A stretch of DNA of 39,824 nucleotides, from NCBI GenBank assembly GCA_036004685.1, contig DASYRE010000035.1:1-39824 (forward strand), given 5' to 3'. Of the stretch, positions 1 through 8,122 are shown one piece after another. Made by a program: the position numbers and the translations under genes. A model generated the notes under the pieces. That model worked only from the letters and a program-made list of their open reading frames with translations, made no database searches and was not told the origin of the DNA. The DNA is from Candidatus Polarisedimenticolia bacterium (GTDB taxonomy: Bacteria; Acidobacteriota; Polarisedimenticolia; Gp22-AA2; AA152). Each line of letters begins with the position of its first letter. Position 1 is the first letter of the stretch.

Positions 1-1
1 C

Positions 2-604
2 CGCGACGCCTTCGGCCGCCACACCCATCTGGTCGACCAGATCGGCCGGGCCGACATCGAGATATCGCTTCCCAGCCTGATCACCATGAACGACCGGGCC
101 GCGGCGGCGTGGGGGCTGGAGAACCGCACGCCCTTCCTCGACCATCGCATCGTGGAGCTGGCGTTTCAGCTTCCCCCGGAGCTGAAGATCCGGGACATGG
201 AGCAGAAGGTGATCCTGCGGAAGGTGGCGCGCGGGCTCGTGCCGGATTCGATCATCGATCGCAAGGACAAGAAGGGCCTCATCGTCCCCATCCAGCTCTG
301 GCTCGAGAAAGAGCTCCGGAGTTGGGCCGCAGCCCAGGTTACTTCCCTGAAGAAGCGCCCTTTCTACCGGAAAATCCCGCATCAGGGCTCGACGCGCGGA
401 GAATTCGATCGGCGCCTCTATACCCTGCTCTCCCTGGAGCTGTGGCACCGGCACGTCGTTTCCGTCCCCCGCCGCAAGAGGATGGCGGCCGGCGACCGCC
501 TGCGCTTCCGCGAAAGGACGGCGAAACGCGTCCCCGCGCCGGCCGAGGGCGCGCGGCCGCGGCGGATTCTGGTCGCGGCGAGCTCCCAGGCCCTAAGGGG
601 GTGA
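2..604 (+). CDS. Asparagine synthase (glutamine-hydrolysing) C-terminal part, truncated by window edge
   Basis: This is the C-terminal end of an asparagine synthetase B-like protein. The reading frame is open from the first bases of the window, so the N-terminal glutamine amidotransferase domain lies outside. The visible part contains the conserved stretch around NRTPFLDHRIVELAFQLP and the downstream segment KVILRKVARGLVPDSII, both typical of the ATP-pyrophosphatase synthase domain that makes asparagine, or amidates a sugar or peptide, from an aspartyl-AMP intermediate. It ends in a TGA that overlaps the GTG start of the next gene by 4 bases (GTGA), so the two are probably translationally coupled. 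Asn synthase homologues next to membrane glycosyltransferases often sit in cell-surface polysaccharide clusters, so a role there rather than in amino-acid supply is plausible but unproven. Confidence 0.88.
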   Translation, partial: RDAFGRHTHLVDQIGRADIEISLPSLITMNDRAAAAWGLENRTPFLDHRIVELAFQLPPELKIRDMEQKVILRKVARGLVPDSIIDRKDKKGLIVPIQLWLEKELRSWAAAQVTSLKKRPFYRKIPHQGSTRGEFDRRLYTLLSLELWHRHVVSVPRRKRMAAGDRLRFRERTAKRVPAPAEGARPRRILVAASSQALRG

Positions 605-2217
605 CCTCCGCCCCGGACCGCCCTCGCGGTCGGCCGATCCTTCCGTTCGCCCTCCTCGTGCTTCTCTGCGCCTGGCTCTCTCTGCTTCATGCCGGCACGA
701 TTCCTTTCATGGGAAAGGACGAGCCCAAGAATGCGGAGGCCTTGCGCGAGATGATGGAGCGCGGCGACTGGGTGACTCCGACCCTGGCCGGAGAGCCCTG
801 GTTCGACAAGCCCATCCTCTATTACTGGGTCTCGCTGATCTTCTTCCATGCGATCGGCCCGGGAGAACTCGCCGCCCGCCTTGCCCCGGCGCTCTTCGGC
901 GCCGCCGGCGTCCTCCTGACCTACGCATTCGGGACGAGCCTGTTCGACTCGAGGACGGCCTGGCGCAGCGCCGTGCTCCTGGCCACGTCGCTGGAGTATT
1001 TCTGGTTTTCGCGGACGGCCGTGGTGGATCTGCCGCTCACTTTCTGCGTCACGCTGGCGCTGGCCGCGTTTTACTGCGCCGCCGAAGGCCTGGGCCGGCC
1101 GGCGTTCTGGTACCGCGTCGCTTTTGCCGCAGCCGGGGGAGCGGTCCTGGCGAAAGGGCCGGTCGGGATGGTGCTCCCGGCGCTGGTGGGAGGCGCCTAC
1201 CTGGCGGCTTCGGGACGGTGGCGCGAGCTCGGGCGGATCCCCTGGATCAGCGGGTTGCTTTGCTTTCTTCTCGTGGCGGGTCCCTGGTACCTCACCGTCT
1301 CGCTGCGCCACGGGCGCCGATTCTGGGACGACTTCATCATCAACCGCAACGTGGACCGGTACCTGACCACGGTCCACCACCATCCCGGCCCGGTTTATTA
1401 CTACCTTCCCGTCCTGATCCTCGGGACGTTCCCCTGGGGCGCCCTGCTCCCCTTCGCGGCGGCCAAGGCCGCCGGGAAGGACTGGCGCCAAGGGCGGGCC
1501 CTCGGCTTTCTGCTCCTGTGGATTCTCATGCCGCTGTTGTTCTTCTCCCTGGCGGGATCCAAGCTTCCTTCCTACCTCCTGCCCTGCTTCCCCGCGCTCG
1601 CCCTGCTTGCGGCGTGGGGATGGGGAGAGGTCATCGAGAAAGGCGGCGGTTGGCCGCGCCGGGCGGCGGTCGGCTTCCTGCTCCTGCTCTTTCCCGTCCT
1701 CGCCGCCGCCATCTACGCGTGGTGCCGCCGCGAAGCGCCGGAGCAGCTTGCGGCGCAGATCCCCCTCGCCGCCGGTCTCGCCGGAACGGCCGTGCTTCTC
1801 GGCTTCCTAGCGTTCCGGCGGAGGTTCGGAATGCTGTTCCCCGCCTGCGCCGGCGGGACGGTGGTGTGCCTGACGATGCTGATTCTCTTCAGCCTCGGAA
1901 ACGTCCGGGAGAAGGCCTCCTTGGTCCGCCTCTCCGCCGAAGCCGTGCGCCTCACCGAAGAAGGAAACGTCGTCGTGGCGTATCGCAATTTCCACAACTC
2001 CCTTTTCTTCTACACGCAGAACCGGGTGCCGTGGGTGAAGGAGCGCGCCCTCCTGGATGAGCGGCTGCGCGAGAGGAGGGGCCTTTACTGTCTTCTCGAG
2101 GAACGAGGGTTGCGTGAGCTGCAGGAGGATCCGGCGCTGCGCGTGGAGATCGTCGATCGCCAGCAAAAAGTGACGCTGGCCCGCGTCGAGCGCCGCGCGG
2201 CGGGAGGCGGCGCGTGA
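601..2217 (+). CDS. Membrane glycosyltransferase, ArnT/PMT-like (GT39/GT83-type)
   Basis: A 538-aa integral membrane protein read from a GTG that overlaps the previous stop. The frame stays open further upstream, but that stretch lies inside the Asn synthase gene, so 601 is the sensible start. The first membrane helix (about residues 14-32) is followed by a periplasmic segment with the acidic KDEPKNAEALREM motif, which corresponds to the catalytic Asp/Glu of ArnT and PMT enzymes. Next comes the EPWFDKPILYYW signature of the lipid-linked sugar transferases. Many further hydrophobic helices follow and then a soluble C-terminal segment. Such enzymes move a sugar from a polyprenyl-phosphate donor onto lipid A or a protein on the outer face of the inner membrane. 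The acceptor cannot be told from sequence. It overlaps the next gene by 4 bases. Confidence 0.88.
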   Translation: MTSAPDRPRGRPILPFALLVLLCAWLSLLHAGTIPFMGKDEPKNAEALREMMERGDWVTPTLAGEPWFDKPILYYWVSLIFFHAIGPGELAARLAPALFGAAGVLLTYAFGTSLFDSRTAWRSAVLLATSLEYFWFSRTAVVDLPLTFCVTLALAAFYCAAEGLGRPAFWYRVAFAAAGGAVLAKGPVGMVLPALVGGAYLAASGRWRELGRIPWISGLLCFLLVAGPWYLTVSLRHGRRFWDDFIINRNVDRYLTTVHHHPGPVYYYLPVLILGTFPWGALLPFAAAKAAGKDWRQGRALGFLLLWILMPLLFFSLAGSKLPSYLLPCFPALALLAAWGWGEVIEKGGGWPRRAAVGFLLLLFPVLAAAIYAWCRREAPEQLAAQIPLAAGLAGTAVLLGFLAFRRRFGMLFPACAGGTVVCLTMLILFSLGNVREKASLVRLSAEAVRLTEEGNVVVAYRNFHNSLFFYTQNRVPWVKERALLDERLRERRGLYCLLEERGLRELQEDPALRVEIVDRQQKVTLARVERRAAGGGA

Positions 2218-3152
2218 CGCGGGCCGAGTGGGTGCGTCGCGAGGCGCCGCGGCTGCGGAAGGCGATCCGGAAGGTCCTCGGGCCGACGTTTCCGGCCGCT
2301 CCGCTCTCCCCCCGGGTGACGCGGCGGGAGGAAAGGCTCGGCTTCACCATCGAGCAGGTTTCCTTCAACTCGGCGAAACGCCTCAGAATCCCGGCCCTTT
2401 TTCTTCGCCCGCACGTCGCAGGACCTTCTCCCGCGCTCCTTTACTGCCACAACCACGCGCACGATTACGCGTGGGGAAAAGGGGAGATTCTCGAGGGCAA
2501 GGGCAGGATGCCGGCCATCGGTCCGATCCTGGCCCGCGCGGGCTTCTGCGTGCTCGGCATCGACGCCTGGTGCTTCGGCGAGCGTCGCGCCGACGAGAAC
2601 GCCGTCGCCAAGAGCTTTCTGCTGCAGGGCCGCACCTTGTGGGGCATGATGCTGGAGGACGAGAGGTCGGCGCTCGATTATCTGGAGAGCCGCAGTGAAG
2701 TGGATGCGCGCCGGATCGGCTGCTTCGGCTTCTCGATGGGGAGCACCAAGGCGTGGTGGCTGGCGGCGCTCGATCCGAGGATTCGGGCTGCGGCCGGGGC
2801 GTGCGGCCTCACCACTTACCGGGCTCTCATCGAAGCGGAGGCCTTGAACCGCCATGGGATCTATTTCTACGTGCCCGGGATTCTAGGCGTCGCGGAGGTC
2901 GGTCAGATTGTCTCTCTCATCGCCCCGCGCCCGTTCCTGAGCCTCAGCGGGGACGAGGACGCGGGCTCTCCGCTGCCGGGCGTGGCCGAGGCGCATCGTG
3001 AAGCGGGAAGAGTCTACCGGCTCCTGGGAGCGCGAGGCAGCCTGGTGCGGCGCGTCTATCCGGCGGGCCACGAATTCACCGCCGCCATGCTCAAGGACAC
3101 GCTGGCCTGGTTCGGGAGGCATCTGAAACCCAGAGCGTTCATCGCACCATGA
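2214..3152 (+). CDS. Alpha/beta hydrolase (dienelactone hydrolase / acetyl-xylan esterase-like)
   Basis: A 312-aa alpha/beta hydrolase without an obvious signal peptide, started by a GTG inside a GTGA overlap with the preceding gene. A His-rich strand (YCHNHAHDYAWGKG, about residues 82-95) probably shapes the oxyanion region. The nucleophile elbow is GFSMGS (GxSxG, about residue 178). A candidate acid lies in SLSGDEDAG and the catalytic His in YPAGHEF near the C-terminus, in the usual Ser-Asp-His order. The layout resembles bacterial esterases related to acetyl-xylan esterase and dienelactone hydrolase (Abhydrolase_7-like), so a carboxylic ester substrate is likely. Coupling to the glycosyltransferase hints at removal of acyl groups from a glycan, which is inference. 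Its 3' end overlaps the convergent VWFA gene by 14 bases. Confidence 0.85.
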   Translation: MTRAEWVRREAPRLRKAIRKVLGPTFPAAPLSPRVTRREERLGFTIEQVSFNSAKRLRIPALFLRPHVAGPSPALLYCHNHAHDYAWGKGEILEGKGRMPAIGPILARAGFCVLGIDAWCFGERRADENAVAKSFLLQGRTLWGMMLEDERSALDYLESRSEVDARRIGCFGFSMGSTKAWWLAALDPRIRAAAGACGLTTYRALIEAEALNRHGIYFYVPGILGVAEVGQIVSLIAPRPFLSLSGDEDAGSPLPGVAEAHREAGRVYRLLGARGSLVRRVYPAGHEFTAAMLKDTLAWFGRHLKPRAFIAP

Positions 3153-5286
3153 AGTCGACGCTTTGGGCGATGCCGTTCTTCCCTACCGTGTCGACGACCT
3201 GGACCTCCAGCGTGTAGATCCCCGGCTCGAAGTCGGCCAGCGAGACCGGGAGGCTGACGGGAATCGAGTCGGCCGCCTGATCGGCCGTGAACCGGTGGGT
3301 GGACGCCGGGAATTCCTTGAGCGTGACCGCTCCTTTGCGGAGAAGCCCCTTCACTTGGAAAGCGGCTTCCCGGGTCGTCTGCTCCCGCATGGGATGATAG
3401 ACGGTGCAGGACGCGGCAATCTGGCCGTCGCGCCGAAAGATTCGGTCGGCCGAGGGGACGACCAAGCTCGCGTCCCCGATCGTCTCCGGCTCCAGGTCGA
3501 CCCGCCGGGCCCGCTTGTCGGGATCCGACAGGATCAGCGAGCTCATGGCGATACGATCCCGGCTCAGATTCGGCACGCGGACCGGCAGGCGCCGAGCCCC
3601 GACGTTGCCGGTGCCGAGATCGCGGACCACCACGACCGCCTCGTAGTCGCCCGGCGGCACGTCCCGTTTCGCGACCAGCGAGAGCTGATCGTGGGACGCC
3701 CACTCGCCCGGATCGAGGCGCACCTCCACCTTCCGGTTGAACTGATCGGCGATCCGGCTCTTGCCCTGCTGGAGCGTGAGACCGGCTTCCAGCCGCGCGA
3801 CGAAGCTCCGGCCGTCGGGCAGGAAGAGCAACATCCGATCGGGAACGCCGATGGCGAACTCCGTCGCGGGGACGCCGTCCCGGCCGAAATAGGCCAGGGC
3901 CTCCATCGAGACGGGGAAATCGTGGTAGAGCTCGGGGGACATGAAAGCCGAGAACAGCAGCCTCTCTTGAACCTGCTCCTCGGTCATGTAGAGGAATCCT
4001 TCTTTCGCGCGGACCCTGGCGCCTTTGCGCGTCACGTCCACCCGGATGGCGTGAAGCCGCCCGTCGGGACCGCTCCCGGGGACGTAGGACACGACGTAAC
4101 CGGCGTGGGTCTCTCTTTCGACCCGCTCCAGCGCGGGAAGAAAGTCGTTGTTTCCCCGATAGGCCAGGCCTCCGGTTCCGATGGCGAACGATGCAAGAGT
4201 CTCCGAGGCGGATTTTTCGATGAGCTCCACGGGAGCAGGCCCGGAAGCGCTTGCATGGGATGAAGTAATCGGACGAGGCGCTTTTTGAATCATCGAGACA
4301 CCATGAGGCATTCCCTGCGTATTGACGGTATGAATCGCGACCTGGTCGGTCCCTGCCTCCCGGGCGAGTTTCAAGATGTCCGAATCCAATCGCGGTGAAG
4401 ATGGAATCGCCGTTCCGTTGGCGTCACGCGAGTTATAGTCTCCGGGAGCGCCATACAGCGCCTCGGCGTCGGTCGGAAATCCATCCGTCAGAAAGAAGAG
4501 GTCCTTCCTACCCGGCTGCGAATGAAGAGACGTCACGATGGCTCGAAGCGCCCCGAGAGTTTTGAGAGCGCGCTTCCGATCCTCATCGGCATACTGCTCG
4601 GCCAATCGGCGAACGTCCTTGGGTTCCATACCGTACTCCCGACTTACCTCGGCCTCTCTTTCAAGGGCTCGAAAGTTTTGCAGCGCTCGATTCTCTCCGG
4701 CGTTCCGGATAGCGAGATCGGCCTCGATGGCGTCCATCGCTTTCAACATCAGGGAAGCGTCGAAGGTGAGCTCCTGATAGATCTTGAGCTCTTTCCCCAG
4801 CCCGGCGATCATCACGTCGTCGCCGGGGAGGAGGCGCTTGCGGAGAAACTCGCGCACCGCTTCGATCGGACGCGGACCAAGGCCGTGCTCGCAGTTCAGG
4901 CCGTCGAGCAGGAACACGAAGGTGCGGGAGGAAGGTGTCGCGAAGGCCGGAACCTGACTGCCTGGTCGCCCCGCCGCGGGAGAGGGCGGCGGAGCCGTTC
5001 CCGTCGCCGGTGGCGGCGCCGTCCAGTGGAGCTCGACAGAGTTGATCGCGTGGGGCTTGCCGTCCACCCAGAGGCGGAACTCCTCCGGACGAAGGTCATC
5101 CACCGACCGGCCTTTCCGGTCGGTGACCACGACGTTGATGAGGAACAGATTGACGCGCTCGCGCTGGGCGCCGGGCGCCGCCGGCTTTTCCGCCGGGGGT
5201 GCCGGGTCCCCGGCGAAGGAGGCCGCGTAGGCGGCGAGCCAGAACAGCAGAATTGGGCCCGTGAGGCGGAAGGGACTCATGGGCAC
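3139..5286 (-). CDS. Secreted VWFA-related domain protein (Acidobacteria type)
   Basis: A 715-aa exported protein. The first ~25 residues form a signal peptide ending near YAASFAG. Then comes RVNLFLINVVVTDRKG followed by a SVDDLRPEEFRLW segment, the hallmark opening of the VWFA-related proteins described mainly in Acidobacteria (TIGR03436-like). The von Willebrand factor A fold follows: FVFLLDGLN stands in place of the classical DxSxS metal site and FFLTDGFPTD marks the next strand. The metal site is therefore degenerate. The second half is beta-rich with no motif I recognise and may be stacked Ig-like domains. The function of the family is unknown; adhesion or binding of extracellular partners is the usual guess. 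It is transcribed divergently from the gene at 5377. Confidence 0.85.
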   Translation of the reverse strand: MPMSPFRLTGPILLFWLAAYAASFAGDPAPPAEKPAAPGAQRERVNLFLINVVVTDRKGRSVDDLRPEEFRLWVDGKPHAINSVELHWTAPPPATGTAPPPSPAAGRPGSQVPAFATPSSRTFVFLLDGLNCEHGLGPRPIEAVREFLRKRLLPGDDVMIAGLGKELKIYQELTFDASLMLKAMDAIEADLAIRNAGENRALQNFRALEREAEVSREYGMEPKDVRRLAEQYADEDRKRALKTLGALRAIVTSLHSQPGRKDLFFLTDGFPTDAEALYGAPGDYNSRDANGTAIPSSPRLDSDILKLAREAGTDQVAIHTVNTQGMPHGVSMIQKAPRPITSSHASASGPAPVELIEKSASETLASFAIGTGGLAYRGNNDFLPALERVERETHAGYVVSYVPGSGPDGRLHAIRVDVTRKGARVRAKEGFLYMTEEQVQERLLFSAFMSPELYHDFPVSMEALAYFGRDGVPATEFAIGVPDRMLLFLPDGRSFVARLEAGLTLQQGKSRIADQFNRKVEVRLDPGEWASHDQLSLVAKRDVPPGDYEAVVVVRDLGTGNVGARRLPVRVPNLSRDRIAMSSLILSDPDKRARRVDLEPETIGDASLVVPSADRIFRRDGQIAASCTVYHPMREQTTREAAFQVKGLLRKGAVTLKEFPASTHRFTADQAADSIPVSLPVSLADFEPGIYTLEVQVVDTVGKNGIAQSVDFMVR

Positions 5287-5323
5287 TCTCCTGACGCGGG
5301 ATGGTGGGTCATCGTATCACGGT

Positions 5324-5352
5324 TTGATTCCACCGCCCGCTCTTTCTAGAAT
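5324..5352 (+). promoter_or_regulatory. Sigma-70-type promoter for the 5377 gene
   Basis: TTGATT (5324-5329), a 17-base spacer and TAGAAT (5347-5352) form a good -35/-10 pair. Transcription would start near 5359, just upstream of a GGGGGAGG ribosome site and the ATG at 5377. Confidence 0.6.
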
Positions 5353-5376
5353 GGCGCTTCTCCGGGGGAGGCTCCC

Positions 5377-6966
5377 ATGAACAACGCCCGTTTTTCCGCG
5401 CCCCGCCGCGGTTTCTTTTTTTCCCGCGCTCTTATCGGCCTGGCGCTCGCCGGCATCTCCCTGACCTGGACGCGGCTGCCCGCCGCTCCTGCCGAGCCGG
5501 CGGCGGGGCCGGTCTCGGCGGCGGACCGTCTCTTCCTGGATCGAATCGGCGAAGCCCTGGTTCTCTCCCGGGCCGCCGCGGAGAGAATCTGGCCCGGCTG
5601 GGGACTGGAGAAGACGCCTCTGTTGATATACGAAGCGGGGCGAGTCGCTTTTCTGGTGAACCACCCGGCGCCGCCCGCCGATTTCCAGAGACTGGAAGGA
5701 AAGGTCCCGCTGCTCGGGGCGGTCTTCGCGAAGTTCGGCAGGGACGCGCGGTTCAACGCCAATACCAGCATCGAATTGGGGGGATTGCCCACGGCCTGCA
5801 TCGGCTTCTCGACCGCTCCTTCCGAAGCCGAGGCTCCCTCGCTCCGGTTCATCGCGCTCGTGTTCCATGAAGCGTTCCACGCGCATCAAGCCAAGGCCGG
5901 CAAGCCGGGCAAAGGAGCGGTCGAAGCGCTCCTTCTCCGCTATCCCGATCTGAACGCCGAAAACCTGGCGCTCGCCCAGATGGAGCAGATGATCCTGTTC
6001 CAGCTGGTCCGTTTCGACGATGCTCCCGACCCGGATCGGCTGCGCGCGTTCCTCGCCGTTCGCGCGGCGCGGCAGAAGTCCCTCGGCGCGGAGTTTCTCC
6101 ATGCGGAGCGCGGCATCGAGTATCAGGAGGGCCTCCCCACTTACGTTGAAGTGCGCCTGCTGGAGGAGGCGCGCAAGGCGACGGCCGGGCTGAGCGGCTT
6201 CGGTTCCGGCGACCCTTACAGCCTCGGATTCTCCGTCGCTCCCGAGCTGAGAGTCTCCGACTACCTGTCGCGTCTCCTCCGCTTCTCCTCGGACGCCGCG
6301 ACCATCCGGAGCCGCGCCTACGCCACGGGAATGGCCCTGGGCCTTCTCCTGGATCGCCTGGGCGCCGACTGGAAGACCGCGGCGCTGAGCTCGGACAAGT
6401 ACCTCGATGAGATTCTCGCCGACAACCTCTCGATGCCGCCGGGAGTCGCCGCGGCGGCGCTGGCGCGCGCCAAGAAGGATCTCGACTACGACAGCCTCTT
6501 CCGAATCATCCAGGAGAAGACCGCCCGCCTCGGCGCCGAACGGAAGCTGGCGGCCGAGAATTTCATGAAACAGCCGGGGATCCGGATCGAGCTGAAACCG
6601 CCCGACGGGCCGGTGGAAGTGAGAGGCTTCGATCCGCTCAACGTCCAGCCCATCGACGCCGGCCGGGCCATCCACCGCCGGCTGCTGCGGCTCGCCTTCG
6701 GCGAGGGAACGTTCTCCGCCAGCGGGGTCCCGGTGCTCGTCGGCCTCGGGAACGGTCCGTTCGACATCAAGCTCGTGACCGTCTTCGTCCCCGCCGAGGA
6801 CCTCCTCATGGAGACCGATTTCGCCCCCCTGGCTCTCGAGCCCGGCTCCCGGACCTTTCGAGGCTCGTTCAAGCTGACCGGCGGCGGGGTGTCCCTGCAG
6901 GCTTCCAGCGGAACGATCAGCGTCTCTCCCGACAAGTCGAAGATCGAGATCGAGTTGAAGCGCTGA
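5377..6966 (+). CDS. Secreted HExxH protein, putative zinc metallopeptidase
   Basis: A 529-aa exported protein with an N-terminal signal segment (basic start, hydrophobic stretch FSRALIGLALAGISL, cleavage possibly after LPAAPA). Residues 164-168 read HEAFH, within VFHEAFHAHQ, a classic HExxH zinc-binding helix. About 83 residues later YQEGLPTYVEVRLLEE (Glu251 in EGLPTY) looks like the third zinc ligand helix of gluzincin-type peptidases. The last ~150 residues have no recognisable peptidase motif. I do not recognise the exact family. Start choice is supported by GGGGGAGG upstream and by the promoter at 5324-5352. If the zinc site is real, the protein would act as a periplasmic or extracellular peptidase. 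It is followed 46 bases later by another secreted protein gene on the same strand. Confidence 0.72.
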   Translation: MNNARFSAPRRGFFFSRALIGLALAGISLTWTRLPAAPAEPAAGPVSAADRLFLDRIGEALVLSRAAAERIWPGWGLEKTPLLIYEAGRVAFLVNHPAPPADFQRLEGKVPLLGAVFAKFGRDARFNANTSIELGGLPTACIGFSTAPSEAEAPSLRFIALVFHEAFHAHQAKAGKPGKGAVEALLLRYPDLNAENLALAQMEQMILFQLVRFDDAPDPDRLRAFLAVRAARQKSLGAEFLHAERGIEYQEGLPTYVEVRLLEEARKATAGLSGFGSGDPYSLGFSVAPELRVSDYLSRLLRFSSDAATIRSRAYATGMALGLLLDRLGADWKTAALSSDKYLDEILADNLSMPPGVAAAALARAKKDLDYDSLFRIIQEKTARLGAERKLAAENFMKQPGIRIELKPPDGPVEVRGFDPLNVQPIDAGRAIHRRLLRLAFGEGTFSASGVPVLVGLGNGPFDIKLVTVFVPAEDLLMETDFAPLALEPGSRTFRGSFKLTGGGVSLQASSGTISVSPDKSKIEIELKR

Positions 6967-7001
6967 CGTCGCGCGCGCGGCCGCCCGGCCGGATCTGGAT
7001 T

Positions 7002-7007
7002 AGAATG
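7002..7007 (+). promoter_or_regulatory. -10 element placed for a leaderless start at 7013
   Basis: TAGAAT is followed by six bases (GAATCC) and then the ATG of the 7013 gene, so the expected +1 falls on the start codon. No Shine-Dalgarno sequence is visible and no convincing -35 is seen in the GC-rich sequence upstream. Confidence 0.4.
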
Positions 7008-7012
7008 AATCC

Positions 7013-8119
7013 ATGATCCGGCGATGCGCGCGCTTTCTCGCCCTGGCCCTGCTGTTCCTCTCCGCCGGGCGACCGGCGCAAGGAATCGGCTATATCTTCA
7101 ACCGTCTGATTCTCTGGAGCGAGCCGGGGGAGGCCTATCCGCGGCTCGACCGCGACCCGGCGACGGGCAGCCTCTCCGTCCTTTTTCTCGGCGCCGTGCC
7201 CGCGGAAGGCTGGGAGCCGGTGCAGGCGCGGCGGCTGCTGCTGCGGGGCTCGATGTTCGTGCCCGGCGAGCCGGTCCCGATCTTGCGGCCCCGGGACGGC
7301 GATCCCGACTGGGCCTCGACCGCGACGGAGGCCTCCTTCGATCTGAACGGAGACGGGATCGCGGAGATCATCCGCGCCCGGAATGTGGTCATTCCCGACA
7401 ACCGGAGTCCCTCGGAGGGGGCGGAACGGGTGATGGTGGAGATACTGGAAGGAGATCGGATCCTGTTCGGAGACTTGATCGAGGGCCCCGGCGGAAGCTC
7501 GGTGCGGCTTCGCAGCATCTCCACCGGGGACGTCAACAGCGACAGCTTCCCCGACATGCTCGTCCGGCTCGAATCGGCCGATCGCGGAGGCATCGCGTTC
7601 TACAGCCAGGCCGACCTGCGAACGAGGGGCGCCGCGACCGTCGTCGTTCCGGGCTTCTCGACGACCGCGTTTCGTCCCGATCGTTATGGAATCTTCGATC
7701 TGACCCGGACCCCCAAGGACTTCTTCGGTCATCTTCCTCACGGAGCGCGGCCGGTGGATCCGCTCTGCGGGACGGCGCGCCGGCCGGTGGGCGGCGACGG
7801 CCGCGGCCGCTGCCTGTTCCTCTTCGACAATCCCTATCTGGGCTGGATTCGCGGCCTGCAGGTCGACTTCACCGGAGACCGCCAGATCGATGCGTACGAG
7901 CTCATGTTCCCGTCGGGGGCTTCATCGCTGACGTCGAGCCAGGCCCTGCGCTTCCTGACCCCGGCGTTGGGCGCCGGATACGTCACCGAAGTCCGTCAGG
8001 AACAGAACAAGGTGCAGAAGGTCTGGATCTGGCGGGGGAAGCGGGCGACGGCTCAGCTCACGGCCTCGGAGATCGACGGCAAGAACCTGGCCACCTCGGT
8101 CCGCCTGGCGAGGAACTAG
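7013..8119 (+). CDS. Secreted protein with FG-GAP/VCBS-like calcium-binding motifs
   Basis: A 368-aa protein with a clear signal peptide (RRCARFLALALLFLSAG, cleavage near AQG). Three acidic loops, DLNGDGIAEII, GDVNSDSFPDML and DFTGDRQIDAY, follow the D-x-D/N-x-D-G pattern of calcium-binding FG-GAP/VCBS repeats, each just before a hydrophobic strand. This suggests a partial or irregular beta-propeller, or a repeat protein, in the periplasm or outside the cell. No enzymatic motif is seen. There is no ribosome-binding site, and a TAGAAT lies 6 bases before the ATG, so a leaderless mRNA is possible. It ends 3 bases from the convergent mpl gene. The specific function is unknown. Confidence 0.72.
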   Translation: MIRRCARFLALALLFLSAGRPAQGIGYIFNRLILWSEPGEAYPRLDRDPATGSLSVLFLGAVPAEGWEPVQARRLLLRGSMFVPGEPVPILRPRDGDPDWASTATEASFDLNGDGIAEIIRARNVVIPDNRSPSEGAERVMVEILEGDRILFGDLIEGPGGSSVRLRSISTGDVNSDSFPDMLVRLESADRGGIAFYSQADLRTRGAATVVVPGFSTTAFRPDRYGIFDLTRTPKDFFGHLPHGARPVDPLCGTARRPVGGDGRGRCLFLFDNPYLGWIRGLQVDFTGDRQIDAYELMFPSGASSLTSSQALRFLTPALGAGYVTEVRQEQNKVQKVWIWRGKRATAQLTASEIDGKNLATSVRLARN

Positions 8120-8122
8120 ACC

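Noticed and set aside
418-1491. Long minus-strand open frame opposite the glycosyltransferase gene
   Set aside because: The product is Arg/Gly/Glu-rich with no domain, as expected opposite a high-GC coding region. The plus-strand gene has clear motifs.
5317-6675. 452-codon minus-strand frame opposite the HExxH gene
   Set aside because: Low-complexity shadow of the real plus-strand gene, with no ribosome site and composition typical of antisense frames in GC-rich DNA.
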